Both the position numbers and the translations under genes were made by a program. From Paenibacillus kyungheensis (GTDB lineage: Bacteria; Bacillota; Bacilli; Paenibacillales; Paenibacillaceae): a stretch of DNA of 64,000 nt. The notes beneath the pieces were generated by a model. It ran no database searches, was not told the origin of the DNA, and saw only the letters and a program-made list of their open reading frames with translations. The stretch lies in NCBI RefSeq assembly GCF_028606985.1, contig NZ_CP117416.1:3014001-3078000 (forward strand), in the 5' to 3' direction. This document shows positions 50,525 to 60,579 of the stretch, one piece after another (position 1 is the first letter of the stretch; every line of letters begins with the position of its first letter).

Positions 50525-52687
50525 TTACATCACACGTTTGAACATTTTTTCCAGATCATACGAAGAAAAAGAAACCACTATTGGACGTCCATGAGGACAT
50601 GTATATGGCTGACGACAGGTCGCCAGACGATCCAGTAACGATTGTGCTTCAGCCTCGGTTAGCTTCTGATTGGCTTTGATCGAAGCTTTGCAAGAACACA
50701 ATGTAGAAGCTTGCTCCCGTAACTTCGCTAGATCAATCGCTCGTTCACTAAGCACCCATTCTGCCATCTCTTCTATAACTTGTTGTTCTTCGCCTTTAGG
50801 AAGCCAGTATGGATAAGCTGTTACTCGAAACGTCTGACCACCAAAATGCTCTAAATACACCCCTACCCGCTCAAACCAATGCAATCGGTCTTTCAGCTTA
50901 TTGGCTTCTGCTAAAGTAAATTCAAGCGTAATTGGCAACAACAGTTCTTGCGATACCTCTTCAGGGCGACCGAATTTTTCATAATAAAATTCGTAATTAA
51001 TTCGTTCATGAGCCGCATGCTGATCAATCAGAAATAATCCTTCGTTATTTTGAGCGACCAGATACGTACCATGATGCTGACCGATCAAAGTCATATCTGG
51101 AAATTGCGGAATCTCTGGTTCTTCAGCAGTGCCATATAACAATTCCGCACTAAAATTACGATTGTTATTGTTGTTATAATTGGGTCGTTGTGGTGCTTGT
51201 CTTGCAGATGAACTAGCCGTACTTTTGGAAGCTGTTGCATTCTGTTTCTGATATTGCCCTGTGTGACTGTGTTCTTGAATTTGCTCAGCAGGCTGTGTCT
51301 GGATCGGAGCCGTATAAGCAGGCGGCGCATAAGACGGCTGATCTAAAACAGACGAACTGGCTTTATTAGATGATGTAGCTTGAACAGGTGGTAACTCTTT
51401 TCTGTCTTCCTGCACATGTGGTGCAATAGTTTGTTCCTTTTTCTTATACGTTATATCTTCTTCATTTGAAACAGAAGGAGACTGAATTTTAGATTCTGGT
51501 GGTAGATCTGCATCTGTAAATGGCGGAATATACGGTGCATCCAGATCACCCAATTCGCTTGAACTATGGCTTGGATTATGAGTATTTTGTTGCGGTTCCA
51601 AGTATTCCACAGGTGCTTTGGTAAAATTAAATTGCTCTTGTATAATCGATTCACTATTGCCACGCTTAATCGTCTGCTTGGTTGCATGTGGGATCAAAAT
51701 CTCTTTACGCAATGTCTGACGAATCGCTTCTTCTACAAACAACATTAATTCGGCTTCTTTACTAAAGCGCACTTCCATTTTAGATGGATGTACATTCACA
51801 TCTACTAATGAAGGATGCATCGTTAATTGCAATACAGCTAATGGATACCGATTAATAGGCAATAATGTATGATATGCACGTAAAATCGCTTGATTGACTG
51901 CATAATTACGAATATACCGACCATTCACTACAATAGACATCGCATTGCGACTAGATTTGGAAATTTCAGGTCGTCCTATATAACCACCAATCTGATAATC
52001 CAGATTTTCACCTTCTAATGGCAAGACCATTTTGGCAGCTGAAGTACCATAGACTGCCGCAATCACTTGTAGCATATCCCCTGTGCCCGGCGTCTGGAGC
52101 AACAGATTACCATTGTGCCGAAACGTAAAAGCAATTTCAGGATGAGCCAACGACATCCGGTACATAACATCAGAGATATGTCCAAGTTCGGTTTGCACTG
52201 TTTTCATATATTTCAATCGTGCCGGTGTGTTATAAAATAATGAATTCACACGAAAATCTGTACCACGCGGCGCCGCTTCATCTTCATTGACTTTGAGTGT
52301 GCCACCTTCAATCACTAGCCGTCTTCCTGCACCATCATCTGTAGCACTGGATAGCAATTCTACTTTGGATACAGCGGCAATACTCGGTAAAGCTTCACCA
52401 CGAAAGCCCAGACTTGTAATTTGATATAGATCACGATCATCGGTTAATTTACTTGTGGCATGACGATAAAAGGCAGTCTCACAATCATCTGCGGCGATCC
52501 CTTGCCCATTATCTTGCACACGAATATATTCAAGTCCACCTTCGCCAATATGAATATCAATACGACTAGACTTAGCATCTATGGCGTTCTCAACCAATTC
52601 TTTTACAACAGAAGCTGGACGTTCTACAACTTCCCCTGCGGCAATCTGATTAGCAATATGTTCATCTAACACACGAATTTGACCCAT
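50525..52687 (-). CDS. mutL: DNA mismatch repair protein MutL
   Basis: 720 residues. GHKL ATPase: AIDAKS, VQDNGQGIAADD and TSLGFRGEALPSI. The N-terminal transducer domain reaches to about 335. A long Q/S/N/P-rich linker (about 355-515) follows. The C-terminal domain holds DQHAAHERINYE, CSCKASIKANQ and CPHGRP, the endonuclease motifs of MutL in species lacking MutH. It lies 80 bp after mutS on the same strand. Confidence 0.97.
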   Translation of the reverse strand: MGQIRVLDEHIANQIAAGEVVERPASVVKELVENAIDAKSSRIDIHIGEGGLEYIRVQDNGQGIAADDCETAFYRHATSKLTDDRDLYQITSLGFRGEALPSIAAVSKVELLSSATDDGAGRRLVIEGGTLKVNEDEAAPRGTDFRVNSLFYNTPARLKYMKTVQTELGHISDVMYRMSLAHPEIAFTFRHNGNLLLQTPGTGDMLQVIAAVYGTSAAKMVLPLEGENLDYQIGGYIGRPEISKSSRNAMSIVVNGRYIRNYAVNQAILRAYHTLLPINRYPLAVLQLTMHPSLVDVNVHPSKMEVRFSKEAELMLFVEEAIRQTLRKEILIPHATKQTIKRGNSESIIQEQFNFTKAPVEYLEPQQNTHNPSHSSSELGDLDAPYIPPFTDADLPPESKIQSPSVSNEEDITYKKKEQTIAPHVQEDRKELPPVQATSSNKASSSVLDQPSYAPPAYTAPIQTQPAEQIQEHSHTGQYQKQNATASKSTASSSARQAPQRPNYNNNNNRNFSAELLYGTAEEPEIPQFPDMTLIGQHHGTYLVAQNNEGLFLIDQHAAHERINYEFYYEKFGRPEEVSQELLLPITLEFTLAEANKLKDRLHWFERVGVYLEHFGGQTFRVTAYPYWLPKGEEQQVIEEMAEWVLSERAIDLAKLREQASTLCSCKASIKANQKLTEAEAQSLLDRLATCRQPYTCPHGRPIVVSFSSYDLEKMFKRVM

Positions 52688-52767
52688 CTATAATTCCTCC
52701 TTCCATCATTTCATTTCGTAATATTTAGCAAAATAAATAGGGTATCGATCTATACCATCAACCGTTA

Positions 52768-55629
52768 TTATGAATACGTTGCTTTCACTTTGAGATCGTT
52801 CAACAACTGCATAGCCTGTAAAGGAGTCATATTCATAATATCTGTATTTTGAATCAATTCTACGATTTGTTTGGCTATCGGATCTTCTTTGATTATCGTC
52901 TGAGTAACTTCTTCTTCATCTCCGAAAATAGACAACTGTACAACATCTTGAGCTTTGGATGTAGCTGAATTAGCAGAATGTCTGCTTGGTGAGACAGACT
53001 GTTTATTCAGCGTATTTATTTCTATATCAGATGGTTGATTGGCTGACTCTTGCTTATGATCAACAGAAAGTATAGAACCTTTTTCAGCAATCTGGACAGA
53101 AGAATGATTGTTATTTTCAGCAGAAAACGATGTTTGTGTTTGTTCATTGGATAACAGTTGAGATTGTGTATCATTATGTTGTTGCTCTTCTGATTTAGCA
53201 GATATCGCTACAGCCGATTGATCTGCTACAACAGTGCTACTCGCCTGCTCCATCCGGCTAAGTATACCATTCGCGCGATCAATAATACTTTCTGGTAAGC
53301 CTGCCAGTTGCGCGCAATAAATACCATAACTGGTACTAGCTGCACCCGGAACTAATTTGCGCAGAAAATGAACTTTATCTCCGCTTTCTTTTACAGCCAT
53401 TGAGAAGTTTTGTAGATGCTCTAACGTTTCTTCCAAATGCGCTAATTCATGAAAATGGGTAGACACCAATGCTTTACAGCCGATCTCATGATGCACATAT
53501 TCGATCACTGCTTGAGCTATAGACATCCCTTCACTGGTTGATGTCCCTCGGCCTAATTCATCAATAATGATAAGACTTCGAGGTGTTGCACGCTCGGTCA
53601 TTACTTGAATATCTGCCATTTCTACCATAAAGGTACTTTGTCCACCGATCAGATCATCTGCGGCTCCAATACGGGTAAAAATGCGATCGATCATTGGAAT
53701 TTCTGCTTGACTTGCAGGTACAAAACATCCAATTTGTGCCATAATAGACACCAAAGCCACTTGACGCATATACGTACTTTTACCAGCCATATTTGGGCCT
53801 GTAATCAGTAAAATATTAGCTTTATCTTCTGTGATTTCTGTACTGTTCGATATAAACGATGTATTATTCATTACTGCTTCTACTACAGGATGACGACCTT
53901 CTTTGACAATCAGATCATAACGATCTGTCAATACAGGTTTGACAAAAGCACGCTCTGCACTAATCGCGGCAAAAGACTGATAAACGTCGATCTCTGCTAC
54001 TTTTTCTGCTAACTGTTTGAGTCGTGGAATTTCGTTAGCAACTTGAGTTCGCAGATCAGCAAACAACTCATATTCAATATCGACCATTTTTTCTTGAGCT
54101 TCCAAAATAAGTGCTTCTTTGGCTTTCAGTTCGGGTGTAACGTAACGCTCTGCATTTGCTAACGTCTGCTTGCGCTCGTATCTGCCTTCTGGTAAAGCAT
54201 TTAAGTTAGAACGAGTTACTTCTATATAATAGCCGAAAATTTTGTTATAACCGATTTTGAGCGACTTGATCCCTGTTGCTAAGCGCTCTGCTGCTTCAAG
54301 TTCAGCAATCCAACGCTTACCGTTGACGCTAGCTTCACGTAATTCATCCAGATGAGCATGATAGCCTTCGCGGATCAATCCTCCGTCTTTTACCGATACA
54401 GGTGGATCATCTACAATCGCTGTACTGATTGCATCGGTTAAGTCTGTACATTCATCCATTAACTGCGCGATTTGTTGCAAGGTGGATGAAGAAGAATCTG
54501 TACATTGACGACGCAATTCTGGAATTTGAGCAAGCGAGTCACGTAAAGCTAACATATCCCGTCCATTTGCTGTTCCAAAAGCAATCCGTCCCACCAAACG
54601 TTCCAGATCATAGATCCCTTTCAATTGCGATCGCAAATCTTCGCGCAAAATTAATCCTTGATGAAGCTTCTCTACCGCTTCTAAACGCTCTTCTACTAAT
54701 TTACGAGATAACAACGGCTTATCGATCCAGCGACGAAGCAATCGTCCACCCATTGGCGTCTCTGTACGATCAAGCAACCATAGCAATGAACCTTTACGAG
54801 AACGCTCACGTACCGTCTCTATCAATTCTAGATTACGACGTGTAAATGGATCGAGAATCATATAATGTTCAGGCTCATAAGCACTGATATGTGTTAATTG
54901 TCCAAGCGAACGCTTTTGGGTTTCACTTAAATAGCCAATGAGTATAGAAATACACAACTGACGTTCTTCATCCAGTCTTGCCCACGCTGCTTCACCAAAT
55001 TGACGACGTGCTAATTCCTCGCGTGCTTTGTCCCATGGTGTATATAGTACTTTGCGTCCTAGTTGTAGCGCTTGACGATAAGATTCATCAATCAGATCGA
55101 CTTGTCCAATAATTTCAGACGGTTCATACAATCCTAGTTCATCACGTAACCATTGTTGTGAAGATAAAGCAGATGTCACATGCAGTTCACCTGTAGACAG
55201 ATCACAAGCCGCTAAAGCCATTTTCCCTTCACGTTCTGTCAAACAGATCATGTAGTTGTTCGCTTTGTCGGTTAACCCTTTACTTTCCATCATCGTACCC
55301 GGTGTAACGACGCGGATAATTTCACGTTTGACAATTCCTTTGCTTGCGCCTGCATCTTCTACCTGTTCACAGATAGCGACTTTGTATCCTTTTTCAATCA
55401 AGCGATGGATATAGTTCTCTGCTGAATGATAAGGTACGCCGCACATCGGAATCCGCTCGGGCACACCAGCAGCTTTGCCTGTCAACGTGATCTCTAATTC
55501 TTTAGATGCTAGAATCGCATCGTCAAAAAATAATTCGTAAAAATCCCCCAATCGGAAAAATAAAAATGCATCTTGTGCTTGTTCTTTTATTTTGAGATAT
55601 TGCATCATCATCGGTGTATACGTAGTCAT
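52768..55629 (-). CDS. mutS: DNA mismatch repair protein MutS
   Basis: 953 residues. I chose ATG 55629 with GGAGGGG upstream. The mismatch-binding GDFYELFFDDA with the Phe-x-Glu region is near residue 30. The ATPase domain has GPNMAGKSTYMRQ, DELGRGTST and STHFHELA. After about 785 comes a low-complexity region of about 110 residues rich in S, Q, N and H, then the short C-terminal helix-rich end (DPIAKQIVELIQ). Typical MutS is about 860 residues, so the extra length is mainly this linker. Confidence 0.97.
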   Translation of the reverse strand: MTTYTPMMMQYLKIKEQAQDAFLFFRLGDFYELFFDDAILASKELEITLTGKAAGVPERIPMCGVPYHSAENYIHRLIEKGYKVAICEQVEDAGASKGIVKREIIRVVTPGTMMESKGLTDKANNYMICLTEREGKMALAACDLSTGELHVTSALSSQQWLRDELGLYEPSEIIGQVDLIDESYRQALQLGRKVLYTPWDKAREELARRQFGEAAWARLDEERQLCISILIGYLSETQKRSLGQLTHISAYEPEHYMILDPFTRRNLELIETVRERSRKGSLLWLLDRTETPMGGRLLRRWIDKPLLSRKLVEERLEAVEKLHQGLILREDLRSQLKGIYDLERLVGRIAFGTANGRDMLALRDSLAQIPELRRQCTDSSSSTLQQIAQLMDECTDLTDAISTAIVDDPPVSVKDGGLIREGYHAHLDELREASVNGKRWIAELEAAERLATGIKSLKIGYNKIFGYYIEVTRSNLNALPEGRYERKQTLANAERYVTPELKAKEALILEAQEKMVDIEYELFADLRTQVANEIPRLKQLAEKVAEIDVYQSFAAISAERAFVKPVLTDRYDLIVKEGRHPVVEAVMNNTSFISNSTEITEDKANILLITGPNMAGKSTYMRQVALVSIMAQIGCFVPASQAEIPMIDRIFTRIGAADDLIGGQSTFMVEMADIQVMTERATPRSLIIIDELGRGTSTSEGMSIAQAVIEYVHHEIGCKALVSTHFHELAHLEETLEHLQNFSMAVKESGDKVHFLRKLVPGAASTSYGIYCAQLAGLPESIIDRANGILSRMEQASSTVVADQSAVAISAKSEEQQHNDTQSQLLSNEQTQTSFSAENNNHSSVQIAEKGSILSVDHKQESANQPSDIEINTLNKQSVSPSRHSANSATSKAQDVVQLSIFGDEEEVTQTIIKEDPIAKQIVELIQNTDIMNMTPLQAMQLLNDLKVKATYS

Positions 55630-55801
55630 GTTTCCCCTCCAAAAAAGCATTCCAGAATATCGTTAAGCATAGATATAACATGCTTGTTTTTATCGAAATA
55701 TTATCGTACTCATACTTATTGCGATATGCAATCTTTTTTCGAAATGCAAATACCTGTTCGTCTCTTTATTATAACGAAAGAGCTTGAAAAGTGCTACGGA
55801 T

Positions 55802-55848
55802 CAAAAAAGAAGTGCAAACCTAATGTTACCGGTTTGCACTTCTTTGGT
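55802..55848 (-). terminator. Intrinsic terminator after oppA
   Basis: AAGAAGTGCAAACC pairs perfectly with GGTTTGCACTTCTT around a 10-base loop, followed by T on the minus strand. Confidence 0.92.
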
Positions 55849-55867
55849 GGTACTTGTAGTGAATCTT

Positions 55868-57664
55868 TTATTGTTGTACTTCTGGTTTGTCTGAAGTCAA
55901 CTCGATTTCAGCTAGTGAATCGTAGCTTCCACCATACGTAATGTCATAATTTTTAACACGTTTGTTTACAGCTTGTACTTCGTAACGATACAAAGTAGGA
56001 ATAACCGGTGCTTGATCGATCATCAACTGCTGCCATTGATTGTAAATATCTTTACGATATGTCATATCAAATGCTTTAGGAGATACACCTTCTGCAAGCA
56101 ATTTATCATTTTCTTCACTTACAAAGCGAGAATAGTTGAATGACGCTTTGCTACCGTACAATCCAGCAGGGTTAATATCTGTACCTGTTCCCCATGCTGC
56201 GCCATATACATCGATGTCTGGATCATCTTTTTCAATACGATCATAGAAAGAGTTGAACTCTTGTAGACGACCATCTAGTAATTGAACGTTTAGACCAATA
56301 TCTTTCCAGTTTTGCAGATAGAATTGAGCACGAGCTTCTGAGATGGTATCTCCACTCATTGCAGCATAGTTAATCGTTAATTTGTTTCCTTTAGGATCTT
56401 CGCGCAATCCGTCTCCATCTTTATCTACATAACCAGCTTGATCCAGCAATTGTTTCGCTTTTTCAGGATCATAGTTATATCCTTTGATGCTATCATCGTG
56501 ATATTGTGCAAATGCAGGAATAATCAATGAAGTTGCAGGTGTACGCAGACCGTGATACAACTGTGTACCTACTTGTTCATTATTCAATGCATAACCCATC
56601 GCTTGACGTAACTCTTTGTTCGCCATTTTAGCATCCGGGTTCATTACACTTTCACCTTTAGCTTTATCGAATTTACCTAGTTTGAAGCCAATATAATCAT
56701 AAGACATTTCTTGTCTACCCAAGAACTCTACGTTAGTTGGTACATTTTTACCATCATATAGACTGTTAGGGAATGCAGCTAAATCAATATCACCTTTTTT
56801 CAAAGATTCAATGACTACATTAGGGTTAACTACTTTAAGATTTACACCAGCTAATTTAGGTGCGCCGTGGAAATAGTCTTTGTTCGCTTCAAATTGTACA
56901 GATTCACCTGTAACCATCGCTTTGATTTTGTAAGGACCATAACCGATAGGGTTTTTACGCACTGGATCAGAAGAAGACATGTCTGCTACTGGAATATCTC
57001 CAAATACTTTTTTCTCTAAAGGATAAGACCAAAGACCCGATTTTACAGAAGGATCTGCTTCTTTAAAGTCGATTTGTACTTCTTTATCGTTTATGACTTT
57101 GATACCTGAGATTGTTTTCGCTTTGCCAGCATGGTAATCTTCCATACCTACAATATTCATAAAGCTTGTATCATAACGTACGCCGTCATAATCTTTGTTA
57201 CCAATCACTTCAAAAGCAAAAACATAATCTTCTGCTGTAACAGGATTACCATCAGTCCAGTTTAATTTGTCGTCAATTTTTACATTTACAGTTTTGTTAT
57301 CGTTGGAAAAGCTAATATTAGCAGCTCCACCGTCTTTCACATCAAAGTTCTCATCTGTAGCAAATAAAGAAGGATAGAAGAATTGAATAACTTCAAAATC
57401 CGGATTACCACTGTAGAAAATAGGATTCAAAATACCTTCAAATGGAGTATCCGAAATCAAACCGTAATTCATTGTTCCGCCTGCAATAGCAGCAGCAGTG
57501 TTCGTTGTTGCTTTTGGAAACTTACCTGATTCCTTTACACTTTCGCTTGTTGCTGGTGTTTCTTGAGCAGTTGGTGTTGACTTTCCACTTGTACAAGCAG
57601 ATAGCACCAACACAAATGCAATGAACAGAATAGATACGATTTTCTTCTTTGTATTTCCCAACAT
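55868..57664 (-). CDS. oppA: Peptide ABC transporter substrate-binding lipoprotein
   Basis: 598 residues. Signal peptide with lipobox VLSAC (Cys24), then a Ser/Thr-rich linker. The mature part has the OppA/DppA fold features: NWTDGNPVTAEDYVFAFE, DPVRKNPIGYGPYKI, KELRQAMGYALN and the late GLYGSKASFNYSRF. It captures peptides outside the cell and passes them to OppBC. It is the last gene of the five-gene transporter operon. Confidence 0.93.
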   Translation of the reverse strand: MLGNTKKKIVSILFIAFVLVLSACTSGKSTPTAQETPATSESVKESGKFPKATTNTAAAIAGGTMNYGLISDTPFEGILNPIFYSGNPDFEVIQFFYPSLFATDENFDVKDGGAANISFSNDNKTVNVKIDDKLNWTDGNPVTAEDYVFAFEVIGNKDYDGVRYDTSFMNIVGMEDYHAGKAKTISGIKVINDKEVQIDFKEADPSVKSGLWSYPLEKKVFGDIPVADMSSSDPVRKNPIGYGPYKIKAMVTGESVQFEANKDYFHGAPKLAGVNLKVVNPNVVIESLKKGDIDLAAFPNSLYDGKNVPTNVEFLGRQEMSYDYIGFKLGKFDKAKGESVMNPDAKMANKELRQAMGYALNNEQVGTQLYHGLRTPATSLIIPAFAQYHDDSIKGYNYDPEKAKQLLDQAGYVDKDGDGLREDPKGNKLTINYAAMSGDTISEARAQFYLQNWKDIGLNVQLLDGRLQEFNSFYDRIEKDDPDIDVYGAAWGTGTDINPAGLYGSKASFNYSRFVSEENDKLLAEGVSPKAFDMTYRKDIYNQWQQLMIDQAPVIPTLYRYEVQAVNKRVKNYDITYGGSYDSLAEIELTSDKPEVQQ

Positions 57665-57702
57665 AAATCTTCCTCCTTTTTGATGATCGTACTGTAAATT
57701 TA

Positions 57703-58608
57703 TTATCCTAATCGCTGTCTAGCATCTGTCGCACGTTTGAGCGCTTGACCGACAAAGTTAATCGCTAGAATAAGTACCAAAATCAGCAGCGATGCTGGTA
57801 ACCACATCCACCAATAGTTCTGCAAAATATCAGGATCTGTTGCATTACTTACAATCGTACCCAGACTCGGCGTACTCTGTGGCAATCCAAATCCTAGAAA
57901 AGATAAGCCTGTCTCAATCCCGATATTACCAGCAAGATTCAATGTCATATTTACAATAACGATTGAACTCAGGTTAGGAAGTATACCAAAAGCGATAATC
58001 TTCCAGTTAGGTGTACCTAATGTTTTGGAAGCTTGTACATAATCCAATTCTCGTTCAGCAAGGACTTTGGCTCGAATTAGACGAGCTTTACCTACCCAGA
58101 GAAAGGCGGTCATAATGAAAATAAATGACCATATATTATATTTAGGTACAATCGTTACAAATACGATAACTAACATTAAAAAAGGAAGTACAAGAATAAA
58201 GTCGATAAAACGCATAATAATATTATCTACGATTCCGCCAAAGAAACCTGCAATTAAGCCAATACTCAGACCAATAACAGCAGCAAAAATCGTAATTGCA
58301 AAAGCAATCGTAATTGAATTACGTGCTCCTATAACGACCTGTCCAAAAATATCACTACCAGCGCGGTCTGTACCTAACCAGTGATCTGCACTAGGTGGAG
58401 CTTTAATAGAAGTTAGATCCACTTTAGTTACAGCTTCTTGGTCGATAAAAAATACAGAACCATAAATAACAATCAAAAATAAAGCTAAAAAGATTAATGA
58501 AAGCATAGCCATTTTATCTTTGATTAATTCTTTACCTAAAATTGACCAACTTGAAGGCGATTTTTGAATCGTTTCTTCAGGCGCAAATGTTTGAGCTCTC
58601 ATTCCCAT
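57703..58608 (-). CDS. oppC: Peptide ABC transporter permease OppC
   Basis: 301 residues, about 6 helices. The N-terminal cytoplasmic tail and helix near 37-55, the LGTDRAGSDIFGQVVIGAR segment typical of the DppC/OppC family, and the EAA loop ASKTLGTPNWKIIAFGILPN are visible. It pairs with OppB to form the channel. Confidence 0.93.
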   Translation of the reverse strand: MGMRAQTFAPEETIQKSPSSWSILGKELIKDKMAMLSLIFLALFLIVIYGSVFFIDQEAVTKVDLTSIKAPPSADHWLGTDRAGSDIFGQVVIGARNSITIAFAITIFAAVIGLSIGLIAGFFGGIVDNIIMRFIDFILVLPFLMLVIVFVTIVPKYNIWSFIFIMTAFLWVGKARLIRAKVLAERELDYVQASKTLGTPNWKIIAFGILPNLSSIVIVNMTLNLAGNIGIETGLSFLGFGLPQSTPSLGTIVSNATDPDILQNYWWMWLPASLLILVLILAINFVGQALKRATDARQRLG

Positions 58609-58668
58609 TACAGGCTTCCTCCGTTCTTATTCTGATAGTACATGCCAGATGTATTGTTTTGCATTAGC

Positions 58669-59637
58669 TTAGCCAATCCGAATACGTGGATCAACCCAAC
58701 TCAAAATGATATCCGACAACAATGTACCGATAAGAGCAAGTAAGCCGGAAAGCATAACCAATATGGTGACTACAGAATAATCACGCTGTGTAATGGATTG
58801 TAAAAATAGTTGCCCTAATCCTGGATAACCAAAAATAGATTCAATAAATAAGTTTCCAGCCAATACTCCTGTTAAGTCATAACCAAGAAATGCAGCAATA
58901 GGAAGTAAAGAGTTACGCAAAATGTGTTTTGAATACACTTTGGATTCTGGAACACCTTTAGAACGAGCTGTTTTGACAAAATCTTTAAGTCTAGTATCGA
59001 TAACTTCATTACGAAGGTATTGAATCGTTGCTGTAGTACTCACTAGTGCCCCTGCAATAGCAGGTAAAATCAAGTGATAAAACTTATTCGCATAATAGGA
59101 ACCAGATCCTGGCTCTATTCCTACATCTACACTACCACTTGTTGGAAACCATCCTAATTGGAATCCAAAAACGAATAGAATTAACAATGCAAAAATAAAT
59201 AACGGTGTCGCAAAACTGAGATACGTGTACCCTGTAATCGTTTTGTCTAACAAACTATTCTGATAACGTCCACTCAAAATCCCCAGTGGGATCGAAATCA
59301 GATACGTTAATACTAGAATTGCTACACCGAGGTAAAAGGTATTCGCCAAGCGACTGCCAATCAAATCAGCAACGCCTATTTTATGTACATATGACTTTCC
59401 CAGATCCCCTTGTACTAAATTTCCTATCCAACGTCCATATTGTTGCCATGCTGGATCATTTAGACCTAATTTCTCCCGTTGTTCTGCTAATACTTGTGGA
59501 CTGACATTCGGATTCGCTTGCATAGCACCCGTTAAAGCATCGCCCGGCATTGCTTTCGCTAAGAGGAAGATCAGCACGCTCAGTACGAACAATTGGGGAA
59601 TCATGATCAGAATGCGGCGAAGCGTAAATTTCCACAT
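58669..59637 (-). CDS. oppB: Peptide ABC transporter permease OppB
   Basis: 322 residues, about 6 helices. The N-terminus MWKFTLRRILIMIPQLFVLS and the segment AKAMPGDAL are the DppB/OppB family start. The EAA loop is DFVKTARSKGVPESKVYSKH. The gap to oppF is 15 bp. Confidence 0.94.
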   Translation of the reverse strand: MWKFTLRRILIMIPQLFVLSVLIFLLAKAMPGDALTGAMQANPNVSPQVLAEQREKLGLNDPAWQQYGRWIGNLVQGDLGKSYVHKIGVADLIGSRLANTFYLGVAILVLTYLISIPLGILSGRYQNSLLDKTITGYTYLSFATPLFIFALLILFVFGFQLGWFPTSGSVDVGIEPGSGSYYANKFYHLILPAIAGALVSTTATIQYLRNEVIDTRLKDFVKTARSKGVPESKVYSKHILRNSLLPIAAFLGYDLTGVLAGNLFIESIFGYPGLGQLFLQSITQRDYSVVTILVMLSGLLALIGTLLSDIILSWVDPRIRIG

Positions 59638-59652
59638 AATTTAATTTCCCCC

Positions 59653-60579
59653 CTATGGTAATGCGACTTGATGTGACGAGCTGATCGACTTCAATGCCAA
59701 TGGCTTGCCCTCTGGGTCTAATAGATTATTCAGATCTTGTTGATATGAAGATAAAATCTGTTGACGTGCTTGTGTGCTTGCTTGACGCTGAGCAGGATCG
59801 ATATTCGGAATAGCCGATATTAATCGCTTGGTATAAATATGCTGTGGATTCTCATAAATATCTTCTGTATTCCCTTGCTCGACTAAGCGACCACGATACA
59901 TGATCCCAATCTCATCACACATATGACGCACAATCCCTAAGTCATGACTGATAAATAAATAGGTAAGGTTAAACTCTTTTTGAATTTCTTTCATAAAGTT
60001 AAGCACTTGTGCTTGCACTGATACATCAAGCGCAGATACAGGTTCATCTGCAATGATCAGCTTCGGATTCAGTGTTAATGCTCTCGCAATCCCTATCCGT
60101 TGACGCTGTCCACCTGAAAATTCATGTGGATATTTAAATGCCGCTTCTGGATTTAGTCCTACTTTTTCAAGTAAATCCTGCACCCGTCTACGCTCTTCTT
60201 CTTTAGTAAAATTCTCAAAATTACGCAATGGTTCTGCAATAATATCCAATACGCGTTTTCTACCATTAAGCGAAGAATACGGATCTTGGAAAATCATTTG
60301 AATATCACGACGTAATGAATGTTGATTTTTGTGAGCAATCTTAGTTAAGTCTTGCCCTTCAAATGTGACATTTCCATCTGTTATTTTATTAAGTCCGATA
60401 ATTGCGCGTCCTGTTGTTGTTTTGCCACATCCGGATTCACCGACAAGCCCGTAAGTTTTACCTGCTTCGATCTGAATCGATAGACCATCTACTGCTTTGA
60501 CATGACTGACAACACGCTGGAAAAAGCCACCACGAATCGGATAATGTACTTTTAAGTTATTGAGTTCCAGCAATGCCAT
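59653..60579 (-). CDS. oppF: Peptide ABC transporter ATPase OppF
   Basis: 308 residues. Walker A GESGCGKTT, Q-loop MIFQDPYSSLNGR, signature FSGGQRQRIGIARAL, Walker B LIIADEPVSALD, H-loop ISHDLG and the C-terminal oligopeptide-transporter extension. Its start lies inside the end of oppD (23-bp overlap), so the two ATPases are coupled. Confidence 0.94.
   Translation of the reverse strand: MALLELNNLKVHYPIRGGFFQRVVSHVKAVDGLSIQIEAGKTYGLVGESGCGKTTTGRAIIGLNKITDGNVTFEGQDLTKIAHKNQHSLRRDIQMIFQDPYSSLNGRKRVLDIIAEPLRNFENFTKEEERRRVQDLLEKVGLNPEAAFKYPHEFSGGQRQRIGIARALTLNPKLIIADEPVSALDVSVQAQVLNFMKEIQKEFNLTYLFISHDLGIVRHMCDEIGIMYRGRLVEQGNTEDIYENPQHIYTKRLISAIPNIDPAQRQASTQARQQILSSYQQDLNNLLDPEGKPLALKSISSSHQVALP

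Noticed and set aside
51091-51687. Two minus-strand frames within mutL
   Set aside because: They come from the low-complexity linker of MutL read in another frame.
54429-54845. 138-codon plus-strand open frame within mutS
   Set aside because: MutS is intact and conserved over this region; the opposite frame has no start signal and no family features.
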